From Actinomycetota bacterium (lineage in GTDB: Bacteria; Actinomycetota; Actinomycetes; JACCUZ01): DNA of 53,854 nucleotides. Numbering within the stretch: the first letter of the stretch is position 1; every line of letters begins with the position of its first letter. The notes beneath the pieces are model-generated. The model was not told where the DNA came from. It was given only the letters and a program-made list of their open reading frames with translations, and ran no database searches. The stretch spans positions 1-53,854 of the forward strand of contig JAVEDB010000057.1 of assembly GCA_030841185.1 (NCBI GenBank). Reading direction: 5' to 3'. Shown here piece by piece: positions 33,601 through 42,714 of this stretch. Made by a program: the position numbers and the translations under genes.

Positions 33601-34431
33601 TTAGTAGGGCAGCGGCTTCCACTCGACGTTCTGCCCGACGTCGGTGCGGCCGGCGACCTCGCGCGGGACATCTCGGACGGTCAAGCCGGACTGCTTGGCC
33701 TTCTCGAGAACCGCCGGGTCGTACTGCGACTTCGACCAGATGCGGATGATGTACTCGCGCGTCTTCAGGTACTCGACGTACCTGTCGTGGTGGGCATCGT
33801 TCAGGCCGAGGGCGACGAAGACCGCCATCCGGTCACCGTCCTTGGGCGCTACCTGCCAGGGCCGGTGCTTCGGCTTGTGCGCCGGGTCGGGAGAGGTCCA
33901 GGGGGGGAACCTCAGCAGCGTCCCGTTGCCGCTGTGGCTGGTGCGCATGCTCCACACCGCGACGTCGCCCACCTTGGAGCGCACGTAGATGTTCTTGCCC
34001 TCCTTGAGGGACACCGTGTTGTGCGACGCGTGCCGCAGGTTCAGGCCGCCGGTGTGCTTGTGGTGGTCCTGCAGGTAGATGCCGAACCGGAGCATCGTGT
34101 AGCGGCCATTCTGCCAGTCCGGGCCGTTCGGGTCGGTGCGGTCGACGTTGTCCTTGTGGAACCCATGCTGGCTCGAGTTCACCGTGAAGGCGCTGTCGCC
34201 GCCGTAGACGATTTCGTCGCTGCCGAGGATCTTCTGGGCGATCTGGACCAGACGTCCGTCCGTCATGACATGGTTGATCTTGGGGTTGGCCAGCAGATCC
34301 CCGCCGTGCGTCTTGGTCTCCTCGATCTCCGCGCGCATCTGGGCGATCTCCTCCTTGGAGTACACCCCGGGCACGATCTGCCAGCCGTCGCGCCAGAAGG
34401 CCTCGGCGTCCACCTTGTCGGCAATCGTCAT
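33601..34431 (-). CDS. Phytanoyl-CoA dioxygenase (PhyH) family protein, 276 aa
   Basis: A non-heme Fe(II)/2-oxoglutarate oxygenase of the PhyH type. The iron ligands are visible: His and Asp in GFHKDNVDR, and the distal His in RTSHSGNGTLLRFP, with the 2-oxoglutarate-binding Arg in the same block. YTMLRFGIYLQDHHKHTGGLNLR forms the core strands. Such enzymes hydroxylate lipids or secondary metabolites; the substrate cannot be read from context. The ATG (MTIADKVDAEAF) is preceded by GAGGAG, which excludes a longer N-terminus. The ~210 bp from here to the STAS gene shows no other feature that I recognise. Confidence 0.88.
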   Translation of the reverse strand: MTIADKVDAEAFWRDGWQIVPGVYSKEEIAQMRAEIEETKTHGGDLLANPKINHVMTDGRLVQIAQKILGSDEIVYGGDSAFTVNSSQHGFHKDNVDRTDPNGPDWQNGRYTMLRFGIYLQDHHKHTGGLNLRHASHNTVSLKEGKNIYVRSKVGDVAVWSMRTSHSGNGTLLRFPPWTSPDPAHKPKHRPWQVAPKDGDRMAVFVALGLNDAHHDRYVEYLKTREYIIRIWSKSQYDPAVLEKAKQSGLTVRDVPREVAGRTDVGQNVEWKPLPY

Positions 34432-34641
34432 TGCGGTCTCCTCGCCTGGGCCACCCCCGGTGGCCCGATCGATCTGCGCCCGGTCTCGTCGGCGCATGTC
34501 CTCGCGAAGACGTTACACACTGTGGTCAGCGTCTCGGCAGCCGCCCTGGCGCTGGAAATGGCGGAATTATCATGACAACATGGACCTCCGCTGAGCGGCC
34601 TTCCGGGCCCTCAGCGGGGCAACGGGGAGACGACGCAGACC

Positions 34642-34989
34642 ATGGACCGGACGCCGCTGACCGTGCTCACCGTGCCCGCGCGGGATCACGTCACCCTGCG
34701 CGTCGCGGGCGAGATCGACCTCGGGACGGCGCCGCAGCTGCGCGAGGCGGCCCTGGAAGCGTTCCGGCACCACGGCACGACCCTGCGACTGGACCTGCGC
34801 GACGTCACCTTCATGGACTCCACCGGCATCGAGGTGCTGCTTGCGACCCGGCGGCGCGCCTCGCTCGAGGGAGGCAGCCTCACGTTGCACCGGCCGTCGC
34901 GAGCCGTGCTGCGGGTCCTGGAAGTCGCCGGCCTGGACAAGGTGTTCACGGTCAGCGAGCCGCTCGACTCCAGCGTCAGGGGAGGGTGA
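34642..34989 (+). CDS. STAS-domain anti-sigma factor antagonist, 115 aa
   Basis: A single STAS domain. [20 protein letters not shown] forms the first strand and helix, and [20 protein letters not shown] carries the phosphorylatable Ser60 (DSTG). The close resemblance to SpoIIAA/RsbV makes it a likely binding partner of RsbW-like ATPases such as the one at 24067. The ATG follows a GGGGAGACGACGC region. Its 3' end overlaps the convergent map gene by 14 bp. No sigma factor is adjacent. Confidence 0.9.
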   Translation: MDRTPLTVLTVPARDHVTLRVAGEIDLGTAPQLREAALEAFRHHGTTLRLDLRDVTFMDSTGIEVLLATRRRASLEGGSLTLHRPSRAVLRVLEVAGLDKVFTVSEPLDSSVRGG

Positions 34990-35824
34990 GGATCTCCGCG
35001 CCGGTGTCGGTGACCAGCAGGGTGTGCTCGAACTGAGCCGACCGCTTGCGGTCCCTTGTGACGACGGTCCATCCGTCGTCCCACATGTCCCAGGCGGCGG
35101 TACCCAGGTTGAGCATCGGCTCGATGGTGAACGTCATCCCCGGCTCCATCACGGTGTCGTAGGACGGGTCGTCGTAGTGCGGGATGACCAGACCGGAGTG
35201 GAAGGCTGTCCCGATGCCGTGACCGGTGAAGTCCCGGACCACCCCGTAGCCGAACCGGCGGGCGTAGGACTCGATCACCCGCCCGATCACGCTGATCTGC
35301 CGGCCCGGAGCGACGGCCTTGATAGCCCGCATCATGGCCTCCGAGGTGCGCTCCACCAGCAGCCTCGACTCCTCGTCGACCTCTCCGACGAGGAACGTGG
35401 CGTCCGTGTCGCCGTGAACGCCACCGATGTACGCCGTGATGTCGACGTTGACGATGTCACCGTCGTTCAGAACCGTTGAGTCGGGGATGCCGTGGCAGAC
35501 GACCTCGTTGATCGACGTGCACAGGGACTTGGGGAACCCCTTGTAGCCCAGCGTTGACGGGTAGGCCCCGTGGTCGCAGAGAAACTCGTGGCCGACCCGG
35601 TCCAGCTCGTCGGTGCTGACGCCCGGCGCCACCGCTCGACCGACCTCGGCCAGCGCCTGGGCAGCGATGCGGCCCGCGACTCGCATCGCGGCGATCGTCT
35701 CCGCGTCCTTCACCTCCGGCCCCCGGTAGCGCGCCGGGCGGGGGCGCCCGACGTACTCCGGGCGCTCGATCTCCGGCGGCACGGCAAGGACGGGCGAGAG
35801 CGTGCCCGGGACAAGCAGAGACAT
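34976..35824 (-). CDS. map: Methionine aminopeptidase type I, 282 aa
   Basis: Removes the initiator methionine from new proteins. The pita-bread fold metal ligands are all visible: Asp residues in [20 protein letters not shown], His in [12 protein letters not shown], Glu in MTFTIEPML and Glu in [10 protein letters not shown]. Also conserved is [10 protein letters not shown]. The N-terminal extension of about 40 residues ([15 protein letters not shown]) is typical of the actinobacterial MapB group, in which a Pro-rich linker precedes the catalytic domain. It stands alone, divergent from a small gene, and overlaps the STAS gene tail-to-tail by 14 bp. Confidence 0.95.
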   Translation of the reverse strand: MSLLVPGTLSPVLAVPPEIERPEYVGRPRPARYRGPEVKDAETIAAMRVAGRIAAQALAEVGRAVAPGVSTDELDRVGHEFLCDHGAYPSTLGYKGFPKSLCTSINEVVCHGIPDSTVLNDGDIVNVDITAYIGGVHGDTDATFLVGEVDEESRLLVERTSEAMMRAIKAVAPGRQISVIGRVIESYARRFGYGVVRDFTGHGIGTAFHSGLVIPHYDDPSYDTVMEPGMTFTIEPMLNLGTAAWDMWDDGWTVVTRDRKRSAQFEHTLLVTDTGAEILTLP

Positions 35825-35859
35825 GGTGCAAGAGTCTAGTTGAGGGGCAGGATCTGCCC

Positions 35860-36057
35860 ATGAGCGATTCTCGAGCCGACGACAAGTGGTGGTTCTGCCT
35901 CAGCCACCAGCGTGTCGAGCAAGGTCCCGGTTGCCCGAACGGCGAGCGGATGGGGCCATACGACTCCGCGGAGGAGGCGGGCACCGCCCTCGAACGGGCG
36001 GCGCAGCGTAGCGAGTCGTGGGACAGCGACCCGAAATGGAACGACGACAGTGACTGA
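35860..36057 (+). CDS. Small conserved actinobacterial protein, 65 aa
   Basis: Protein [50 protein letters not shown]... . Its WWFCL-H-RVE-x-x-x-GCPN-x-x-RxGPY pattern followed by an amphipathic helix ([10 protein letters not shown]) is a recurring actinobacterial small protein that resembles a minimal SPOR-like fold. Two Cys and two His residues could bind metal. No function is known to me. It is divergent from map and ends before a strong bidirectional terminator. Confidence 0.8.
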   Translation: MSDSRADDKWWFCLSHQRVEQGPGCPNGERMGPYDSAEEAGTALERAAQRSESWDSDPKWNDDSD

Positions 36058-36088
36058 CCCTGGCTGACCTACCAGGCCCGGACGACCG

Positions 36089-36119
36089 CGAGGGCCGCCC
36101 CGGGACGGGGCGACCCTCG
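36089..36119. terminator. Bidirectional hairpin between convergent genes
   Basis: Inverted 13-base arms CGAGGGCCGCCCC and GGGGCGACCCTCG pair at 12 of 13 positions with a 5-base loop. It lies between the small actinobacterial gene on the plus strand and the histone-like gene on the minus strand. Confidence 0.65.
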
Positions 36120-36135
36120 ACGGGTGGGGCTTCGG

Positions 36136-36711
36136 TCAGCGCTTGGCGGCCCGGCGAGCCGTCGACTTGCGCGCTGTGGACTTCTTGGCCAGCGTCTTGG
36201 CCGCGGTCCGCTTGGTGCTCGCCTTCCGGGCTGGCGACTTCTTGGCCAGGGTGCGACCAGCGGCTGACTTGCGTGCCGTCGTCTTCTTCGCAGCCCGCTT
36301 GGCAGTCGTCTTCTTCGCGGTCGACTTGCGTGCCGTCGACTTCTTGGCCAGCGTCTTGGCCGCGGTCCGCTTGGTGCTCTTCTTCGCCGTGGACTTCTTG
36401 GCCAGGGTGCGACCGGCCGCAGACTTGCGGGCGGTGGACCGCTTTGCGGTGCTCTTGCGCGCGGTGCTCTTCTTCGCCGGTGACTTCTTCGCCGCAGCGG
36501 CCACTCGCTTCACGGCCTTGCGGGCCCGCTTGGCGACGGTGGTCTTCTTCGCGGCGGATTTCTTGGCTGTGCTCCTGCGTGCGGTCGACTTCTTGGCGGC
36601 TGACCTCTTCGCTGTCGCCTTCTTCGTCGTCCGAGCAGTCGTGGTTTTTCGGGCTGAGCTCGCTGCGGCCTGAGCGACCTTCGACGGGCTCTCTTCTTCC
36701 GTTGCCGGCAC
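36136..36711 (-). CDS. Histone H1-like Lys/Ala-rich DNA-binding protein, 191 aa
   Basis: After an acidic start (MPATEEESPSKVAQ) the whole chain is Lys, Ala, Arg, Ser and Thr in short units such as AKKSTARKST and KRTAAKTLAKK, the composition of eukaryotic H1 tails and bacterial H1-like/HupB-tail proteins. It should bind and compact DNA non-specifically by charge. There is no HU domain here, so it is a free tail-type protein. The C-terminal half contains an internal duplication of about 38 residues. Copy number of such repeats often varies between strains. An AT-richer intergenic patch separates it from the MFS gene. Confidence 0.85.
   Translation of the reverse strand: MPATEEESPSKVAQAAASSARKTTTARTTKKATAKRSAAKKSTARRSTAKKSAAKKTTVAKRARKAVKRVAAAAKKSPAKKSTARKSTAKRSTARKSAAGRTLAKKSTAKKSTKRTAAKTLAKKSTARKSTAKKTTAKRAAKKTTARKSAAGRTLAKKSPARKASTKRTAAKTLAKKSTARKSTARRAAKR
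36160..36432 (-). repeat. Internal duplication in the histone-like gene
   Basis: The segments encoding residues about 94-131 (36319-36432) and 146-184 (36160-36276) are near copies. Both read ARKSAAGRTLAKKS, then STKRTAAKTLAKK and STARKSTA. At the DNA level runs of about 50 identical bases recur with an offset of 159 bp, so the duplication looks fairly recent. Confidence 0.8.
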
Positions 36712-36823
36712 TTGCGCCTCCTGCTGTCAGGACGTCTGACCCCATGGTCGACGCTCTTTCACTCGAAAAGATCGCACTACTACAGCCTGGTTACCAGTAT
36801 TTCGACGTGTTTGATTTGCTGTG

Positions 36824-38143
36824 TCACTTCTCCGTTGTTGACGACACGTCCTCACGTAAACGTCGTTGTCGTACTGCGTGCTCGTTGCTGCGGTCGTCGT
36901 AATGCATGAACTTCGTCATTGATGCAGCGAGTGCACCGACTGACACGAAGCAGAGAATCCCGCCGGATACAACGGATCCACGCACATTCCACGCGCTTGC
37001 GACGAGTCCTGCACGCGCGTTGCCTCCCAGCGGTCCGATGGAGTACGAGAGCAGTTCGATGCCCGCCAACCGACCGCGTAGCTCGTCTGGAATGGTCTGG
37101 TTCCAGATTGTCGATCGAAAAATTCCACTCACCATGTCGGCCCCTCCGGCCACTGCAAGCAACCCGACGGCGAGCCAGATGTTGCCGGACAGGCCAAAGC
37201 CGGCGATGGCAAGACCCCACACCGCGGCCGAATACGCGACTGCTCGACCGTGGTGATGCACGTGACTCGTCCACCCGCTGGTCACCGTTGCGATCAGTGA
37301 TCCGACCGAGCCCGCGGAGTACAGCAGGCCCAGTGCCCACGGTTGCGCGAAGACGTCTCGCGCCATGGCTGGGTAGAGCGCCATCGGCATCGCGAACAAC
37401 ATCGCGGCAGTGTCCACGGCGTATGTTCCGAGCAGCTCCTGGCGCGACATCGCGTATCGCAGACCGACGAGGATGCCTCGGACGCTGGGCTTCTCGGCAC
37501 CCGTCGGCGGGGGAATCGCGCGCATCAGCGCGAGCGCGACGAGCGATGCCGCGAAGGTCGTGACGTCGAGCGCGTAGGCCCATGAGACCCCGGCGGTCGC
37601 GACCAGCACTCCTCCGATGGCCGGCCCGGCGATCATGCCGATGTTCCCCCGGAGCGACGAGAGCGCGCTGGCCGCAGCGAGCTCGTCGTGCGCCACGATG
37701 CGCGGGACGAGCGCGTCCAGTGATGGTCGCTGCAAGCCGTCGAGGGCGGCCACGACCGCGGCGAAACCGAAGATCGGCCAGACCTGCGGGTGGGGCAGCA
37801 CCGCGTTGAGCAGCAGCAGGCCGCTCATCAGCGTCAAGGCGCCCTCGGTGAGCAGGACCATCCGCCGGCGGTCGACGGCATCGGCCAAGGCGCCGCCCCA
37901 CAAGCCGAAGGCGATGAGGGGGAGCAGCTCCGCGATGCCGAGCAGCCCGACGGCGGCCGTGGAGCCGGTGATGTCGTAGACCTGGTAGGGGACCGCGACG
38001 TAGGTCACCATGCTGCCGAGGAACGAGACGGCTCCGCCTGCGAACAGGAGCCGGAAGTCCCGCGAGGTGCGCAGCGGCCGGAGGTCCATCCGGGCAGCAC
38101 GCAGGCGGGACAGCCGCTGCCCCGGCGCCGGCGGTTCGGTCAC
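36824..38143 (-). CDS. MFS transporter (enterobactin exporter/EntS-like), 439 aa
   Basis: Twelve helices with the N-terminal block RDFRLLFAGGAVSFLGSMVTYVAVPYQVYDITGS typical of MFS_3/EntS-like exporters, then WGGALADAVDRRRMVL (motif A), PSLDALVPRIVAHDELAAASAL and IAGPAIGGVL. A second motif A analogue occurs late as IWNQTIPDELRGRLAG. The substrate is unknown. GTG start. The 3' third and the intergenic region beyond it are visibly less GC-rich than the rest of the window, with relaxed codon choice, so this end may be recently acquired or less constrained. Confidence 0.9.
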   Translation of the reverse strand: MTEPPAPGQRLSRLRAARMDLRPLRTSRDFRLLFAGGAVSFLGSMVTYVAVPYQVYDITGSTAAVGLLGIAELLPLIAFGLWGGALADAVDRRRMVLLTEGALTLMSGLLLLNAVLPHPQVWPIFGFAAVVAALDGLQRPSLDALVPRIVAHDELAAASALSSLRGNIGMIAGPAIGGVLVATAGVSWAYALDVTTFAASLVALALMRAIPPPTGAEKPSVRGILVGLRYAMSRQELLGTYAVDTAAMLFAMPMALYPAMARDVFAQPWALGLLYSAGSVGSLIATVTSGWTSHVHHHGRAVAYSAAVWGLAIAGFGLSGNIWLAVGLLAVAGGADMVSGIFRSTIWNQTIPDELRGRLAGIELLSYSIGPLGGNARAGLVASAWNVRGSVVSGGILCFVSVGALAASMTKFMHYDDRSNEHAVRQRRLREDVSSTTEK

Positions 38144-38185
38144 GACGGGAGATTCTCACGTACGCCGTGGTGCTGGGCGACCTGT

Positions 38186-38815
38186 TTACCGCGCCGGCGG
38201 GGGACCGCTGATCCGTTCGAGCAGACCCGACAGCCGCCGGCGGAAGGACCGCTGGTCGTCGTCCTCACCCGCCGCGACGCTGACGAGATGCTGGACCGAG
38301 TCCATCGTGACCATCGACGTCCCGTAGGCCGCGGGAAGCCCGTCGGTCGCGCCGGGCGGTATCTCCAGGCCGGGCACGACCAACCGGTCGTGAGCGAGCC
38401 CGGCGAGGTCCTCGTCGCCCTGGTCGAGCGAGAAGATCGTGGCTCCCACCCGGCGGGCATCCGACACCCTTTCGAGGAGCGGCACCGGAGCCGTCCCGGG
38501 CGCGACGACGAACAGCGTCTCGCCACGCCGGGCCGCCTCGAGCCGGTCCAGGCCCACTCGCAGGTGGGCGGGTGCATCCGCTGGGGCCGACCACCGCACC
38601 AGGGTCGGGGAGAGCTGCGGCCGGCCGGAGAACCGTGCCTCATCGTCGAGGTGGGCAGCCAGGTGCCAGGGCTCTTCTTGCGGCGTCCCGACGAGGAGCA
38701 GGCTGCCTGGCTCGGTGCTCGACCGACGCAGCGAGCGAGCGAACTCGCGGCTGCGCTCCACCCATCCGGTCGTGGCAAGCAGCTCACGCAGCAGCTGCAC
38801 CCCGGCCGCGTCCAT
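38186..38815 (-). CDS. Hypothetical protein, 209 aa
   Basis: Alternating helix/strand pattern suggestive of a Rossmann-like fold: LLLVGTPQEEPWHLAAHLDDEARF, then RRGETLFVVAPGTAPVPLLERVSDARRVGATIFSLDQGDEDLAGLAHDRLVVPG, and TSMVTMDSVQHLVSVAAGEDDDQRSFRRRL near the end. It is soluble, with no Cys. I recognise it only as the kind of conserved actinobacterial protein seen without assigned function; the VGATIFSLD and HDRLVVPG phrases recall sugar isomerase (SIS) proteins, but the match is weak. The start codon has no clear ribosome binding site. It lies between the MFS gene and a terminator hairpin. Confidence 0.65.
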   Translation of the reverse strand: MDAAGVQLLRELLATTGWVERSREFARSLRRSSTEPGSLLLVGTPQEEPWHLAAHLDDEARFSGRPQLSPTLVRWSAPADAPAHLRVGLDRLEAARRGETLFVVAPGTAPVPLLERVSDARRVGATIFSLDQGDEDLAGLAHDRLVVPGLEIPPGATDGLPAAYGTSMVTMDSVQHLVSVAAGEDDDQRSFRRRLSGLLERISGPPPAR

Positions 38816-38823
38816 GCCGACAT

Positions 38824-38853
38824 GCTGCCCGCTCCGCGGGGGGAGCGGGCAGC
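38824..38853 (-). terminator. Terminator hairpin after the metalloprotease gene
   Basis: Perfect 12-bp arms GCTGCCCGCTCC and GGAGCGGGCAGC enclose a 6-base loop, 22 bp after the protease stop codon on the minus strand and 9 bp before the next start. Confidence 0.75.
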
Positions 38854-38875
38854 AGCGACACGGGAAAGCTGCCGG

Positions 38876-39916
38876 CTAGATGATGCCGCGGGCGTGGAAC
38901 GCCGCCCGCACGGTCGAAGCCGCGGAGCTCCCGTACATCGTCTGAGCCTTCGCGATCGTGGCGTTGGCCGCGGCGGCGAAGCTGGTGTCCGGTGCGAAGT
39001 CGAACTGTGCGTCGATGATCACCCGGTTTGCCTTGTAGTCGCCGAGCCCGCTGCGGATGTCCCACAGCGCGCGGGACCAGATCATGCCGTCGTGGTGCAC
39101 CTCACCGGTCTTGTTCGCCACCGTGAGGTTGGTGTCCACGCGACGGAGGCAGTGCGGAACCGTGCTGGTGTAGCTGGTCGCGTCCCAGTCCATGACGCAT
39201 GCGGCCGGGACGCCCTTCGCGGGAGCGCCCGCGACGGCGAGCCCGACGGAGACGGCGAGGTAGTCACCCCACGCTTCCCCGATCGAGCCGGCCTCCTCGG
39301 AGCTGCCGAAGCCAGGGACCTGCGCGTCGTGCACCGCGTGGCCGTACTCGTGGACGATGACCTCGCCGTCCTCGGCGTCGTCGACGCCGCCCTTGCCGAA
39401 CCGGAGCAGGTCCTTCTTGTCCCAGGAGAACGAGTTATCGGCGCCGTACTGGTTGAGGCGGACGTCCTGCGACTCCTTGTTGACGGCACGAAGGGCGCCG
39501 GGTGCGCCGGTGAAGCCGAGTCGCTGGATGTACTTCTGCGCCTCGGTGACCCAGTAGTAGGCCATCACCTGCTCGAAGCGGTCGTCGTGACGCGTGTAGA
39601 GGAACGTCCCGTTCGTGGCGATCGCCGGGTCGCCGGTCTCACTGACGACGTTCGCGTAGTCGCCGACGAGCCGCCCTGAGCCGTCGAGGTTGGTCAGGGT
39701 CACCGTCTTGTAGTCCGACAGTGGGACGGCCGCATCGGAGTCCTTCTGGTCGGTGAGGCCTTCGTTGCCCGATGACTGCACGGGGTTGATGAAGAAGACG
39801 CGACCGGTCGCAGTCGATGACGCCGCCGAGGTGGCCGTGGCGCCGGCACCCGCAAGCACGAGCGCGGCAACGGCAGCGAGAGACCCGGCGAGGCGGGCTT
39901 GTGGCGATGTGAGCAC
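38876..39916 (-). CDS. Exported zinc metalloprotease of the gluzincin type (M4/M36-like), 346 aa
   Basis: An N-terminal signal peptide (AGSLAAVAALVLAGAGATATSAAS) targets it outside the membrane. The zinc motif HEYGH lies in DGEVIVHEYGHAVHD, and the third ligand Glu is in GSIGEAWGDYLAVSVG, downstream at normal M4/M36 distance. FTGAPGALRAVNKES and TGEVHHDGMIWSRALWDIR are also typical of fungalysin/thermolysin-like enzymes. It is shorter than full precursors and has only a small N-terminal part before the catalytic domain, so it may lack a propeptide inhibitor. It probably hydrolyses extracellular peptides. A strong terminator follows. Confidence 0.86.
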   Translation of the reverse strand: MLTSPQARLAGSLAAVAALVLAGAGATATSAASSTATGRVFFINPVQSSGNEGLTDQKDSDAAVPLSDYKTVTLTNLDGSGRLVGDYANVVSETGDPAIATNGTFLYTRHDDRFEQVMAYYWVTEAQKYIQRLGFTGAPGALRAVNKESQDVRLNQYGADNSFSWDKKDLLRFGKGGVDDAEDGEVIVHEYGHAVHDAQVPGFGSSEEAGSIGEAWGDYLAVSVGLAVAGAPAKGVPAACVMDWDATSYTSTVPHCLRRVDTNLTVANKTGEVHHDGMIWSRALWDIRSGLGDYKANRVIIDAQFDFAPDTSFAAAANATIAKAQTMYGSSAASTVRAAFHARGII

Positions 39917-40030
39917 GTGAAGATCCTCCGTGAATGGGGACGTGACCCGGGAAATCTACGTGTCCAGGCCGTCGCTGGGAAGCCATCCTCCGGGGAACGC
40001 CCGTCACAACCGGTGAAGCAACCTGAGCCC

Positions 40031-40882
40031 TCAGTGAAAGGTGTGCTCCTCGCCGGGGAAGTCACGGGCCGCGACGTCGCTGGCGAAGGACCGGGCTGCC
40101 TTGTCGAGGACGGCCCGCAGGTCGGCGTACTGCTTGACGAACTTCGCGAGCGGCGGGCGACGCAGCCCCGCCATGTCCTGCCACACGAGCACCTGACCGT
40201 CGCAGTCCACCCCGGCGCCGATACCGATCGTCGGGATCACGCACTCGGCGGTGACCCGCTTGGCGACGTCCGCCGGCACCATCTCGAGGACGACCGAGAA
40301 CGCGCCCGCCTCCTGCAGCGCGAGGGCGTCCCGGACGATCTGGTCGCCGGTCTCTCCGCGGCCCTGGACGCGGTAGCCCCCGAGGTTGTGCTCGCTCTGC
40401 GGGGTGAAGCCCAGATGCGCCATCACCGGGATCCCGGCGGCCACCAGAGCCGCGACATGCGGCACCACGTGGGCGCCGCCCTCCAGCTTCACCGCGTGGG
40501 CCCCACCCTCCTTGAGGAAGCGGACCGAGGTCTCGAGGGCCTGCTGCGGGGAGGACTGGTAGGAACCGAACGGCAGGTCGGCGACGACCAGGGCATGGTG
40601 CGCGCTGCGCGACACCGCGCGCACCAGCGGAACCAGCTCGTCGACGGTGACCGGAAGGGTCGTCTCATAGCCGAGGACGTTGTTGGCTGCGGAGTCGCCG
40701 ACGAGCAGCACCGGGATGCCGGCCTCATCGAAGATCTCCGCGGCGTACTGGTCGTACGCCGTGAGCATCGCGAAACGCTCGCCGCGTTCCTTCATCGCTC
40801 GCAGATGGTGGATGCGGACTCTCTTGGGGGCCGCGCCGGGCGCCGTCGGGCCGGCGCCGTAGGGAGGGGCGGTCTCGGACAT
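40031..40882 (-). CDS. panB: 3-methyl-2-oxobutanoate hydroxymethyltransferase, 283 aa
   Basis: First enzyme of pantothenate synthesis: it adds hydroxymethyl from 5,10-methylene-THF to 2-oxoisovalerate. Conserved features are [40 protein letters not shown] (Mg-binding Asp in GDS), [33 protein letters not shown] and the catalytic Glu in LEMVPADVA. The ATG is preceded by AGGAGG. It follows nadE by 80 bp on the same strand, so cofactor synthesis genes for CoA and NAD lie together. Confidence 0.96.
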   Translation of the reverse strand: MSETAPPYGAGPTAPGAAPKRVRIHHLRAMKERGERFAMLTAYDQYAAEIFDEAGIPVLLVGDSAANNVLGYETTLPVTVDELVPLVRAVSRSAHHALVVADLPFGSYQSSPQQALETSVRFLKEGGAHAVKLEGGAHVVPHVAALVAAGIPVMAHLGFTPQSEHNLGGYRVQGRGETGDQIVRDALALQEAGAFSVVLEMVPADVAKRVTAECVIPTIGIGAGVDCDGQVLVWQDMAGLRRPPLAKFVKQYADLRAVLDKAARSFASDVAARDFPGEEHTFH

Positions 40883-40962
40883 CGGTGACCTCCTGGTCGC
40901 CTCGAGGCTCCGCACGGAGTCCCCGGACGCCATCCATGGTGCCACGGTCCCGCGCTGGGCTC

Positions 40963-42705
40963 CTATGCCCTGGGGTCGCGGTCGCGCCACCTGTTGGTGA
41001 TGGGCAGTCTCCGGTCCCGCCCGAAGGCCCGCAGCGAGATCTTCGGCCCGGGCGGGTACTGGCGCCGCTTGTACTCGGCGTGGTCGGTGAGCGCGAGCGC
41101 CTTCTCGACCACCGCCGGGTCGAATCCGGCGGCGACGAGCTCGGTCCACCCGGCGTCCCGCTCCACGTAGTCGTCGAGGATGTCGTCGAGGACCTCGTAG
41201 GGCGGCAGCGAGTCACTGTCCCGCTGGTCGGGTCTCAGCTCCGCGGACGGCTCCTTGCTGATCGAGGCCTCGGGGATCGGAGGCAGCTGCCCACGAGCCT
41301 CGGCGTCCTTGTTGCGCCAGCGCGCGAGTTGCCAGACGAGGGTCTTGGGCACGTCCTTGAGCGGTGCGAAGCCGCCGACGGCGTCCCCGTAGAGCGTCGA
41401 GTAGCCGACCGCCAGCTCCGACTTGTTGCCGGTCGCCAGCACCAGGTGCCCGTCCTGGTTGCTCAAGCCCATGAGGGTCGTCCCGCGGACCCGTGCCTGG
41501 AGGTTCTCCTCCGCCAGGCCGGTGAGCGGGAGCTGGGAGAGGAAGGCCTCCACCATCGGAGCGATCGGCACGGTCCGGTACTGGAGACCGGTGCGCTGCG
41601 CCATGTCGCTCGCGTCGCTGACGGAGTGGTCGGACGAGTAGGCACTCGGCATCGATATGCCGTAGACGTTCTCAGCACCGACCGCGTCGCAGGCGATCGC
41701 CGCGGTCAGCGCCGAGTCGATCCCGCCGGACAGGCCGAGGACGACGCTGCGGAAGCCGTTCTTCGCGGCGTAGTCGCGCAGCGCCACTACGAGGGCTCCG
41801 TAGACCTCGGCCTCGTCGTCGAGGCGCGGCGCGACGCCGGCCACGATGGGAGGGTAGGGAGCGAGCGGGGCCGGCGTGATGGATGTTCGCGTGACGGCGG
41901 ACACAGCGGGCCGCTCGCTCGCCTCGGGCAGGTCGAGGTCCACGACCAGGCACCCTTCGTCGAACTGCGGCGCCCGCGCGAGCACCGCCCCGTCTGCACT
42001 CACGACGAGCGAGTCGCCGTCGAAGACCAGCTCGTCCTGCCCTCCGACCATGTTGACGTAGGCGACGGTGCACCCGGCGTCCGCGGCACGTCGACGGACG
42101 AGCTCGAGGCGTACGTCGTCCTTGTTCCGCTCGTACGGCGAGCCATTGATCACGAGCAGCAGTCCCGCGCCGGCCTCGCGCGCGACGGCGACCGGGCCAC
42201 CCTCCTGCCAGATGTCCTCGCAGATCACGACGGCGACATCGACACCATGCACCCGGGCGACGGTCAACGAGTCCCCGGGGACGAAGTAGCGGTACTCGTC
42301 GAAGACGCCGTAGTTGGGGAGGTGGTGCTTCGCGTAGCGGCCGACGACCGTGCCGCGGTGCAGCAACGCGGCGCTGTTCTTCGGCGCTCCGGCCGGGGTG
42401 CCGACGACGGGCTCGGCGTCCGGGGCACCGTCGAGGTAGCCGACGACCACGAGGGTCTCGCCCAGGCCCTCGGACTCGAGCCGGGCGGCCAGGTTGCTGA
42501 CCGCGAGCCGCGAGGCCTCGACGAAGGACCGGCGCAGCGCGAGGTCCTCGATCGGGTAGCCCGTCAGCACCATCTCCGGGAACGCCACCAGGTGCGCGCC
42601 CTGCTCGACGGCATGCCTGGTCCAGGTCAGGACGAGCTCGGCGTTGCCCTCGAGGTCTCCCACGGTGGGGTCGATCTGGGCGAGGGCCACCCGCAGTTGC
42701 GCCAC
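40963..42705 (-). CDS. nadE: Glutamine-dependent NAD+ synthetase, 580 aa
   Basis: Two-domain enzyme. The N-terminal nitrilase-like glutaminase has the triad Glu in [13 protein letters not shown], Lys in [13 protein letters not shown] and Cys in [12 protein letters not shown]. The C-terminal synthetase has the PP-loop [15 protein letters not shown], then [11 protein letters not shown] and [17 protein letters not shown]. Ammonia from glutamine converts deamido-NAD to NAD in the cytoplasm. Length is normal. The start is 9 bp after the stop of the GGDEF-EAL gene, so the two are probably co-transcribed. Confidence 0.95.
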   Translation of the reverse strand: MAQLRVALAQIDPTVGDLEGNAELVLTWTRHAVEQGAHLVAFPEMVLTGYPIEDLALRRSFVEASRLAVSNLAARLESEGLGETLVVVGYLDGAPDAEPVVGTPAGAPKNSAALLHRGTVVGRYAKHHLPNYGVFDEYRYFVPGDSLTVARVHGVDVAVVICEDIWQEGGPVAVAREAGAGLLLVINGSPYERNKDDVRLELVRRRAADAGCTVAYVNMVGGQDELVFDGDSLVVSADGAVLARAPQFDEGCLVVDLDLPEASERPAVSAVTRTSITPAPLAPYPPIVAGVAPRLDDEAEVYGALVVALRDYAAKNGFRSVVLGLSGGIDSALTAAIACDAVGAENVYGISMPSAYSSDHSVSDASDMAQRTGLQYRTVPIAPMVEAFLSQLPLTGLAEENLQARVRGTTLMGLSNQDGHLVLATGNKSELAVGYSTLYGDAVGGFAPLKDVPKTLVWQLARWRNKDAEARGQLPPIPEASISKEPSAELRPDQRDSDSLPPYEVLDDILDDYVERDAGWTELVAAGFDPAVVEKALALTDHAEYKRRQYPPGPKISLRAFGRDRRLPITNRWRDRDPRA

Positions 42706-42714
42706 ATCACGAGC

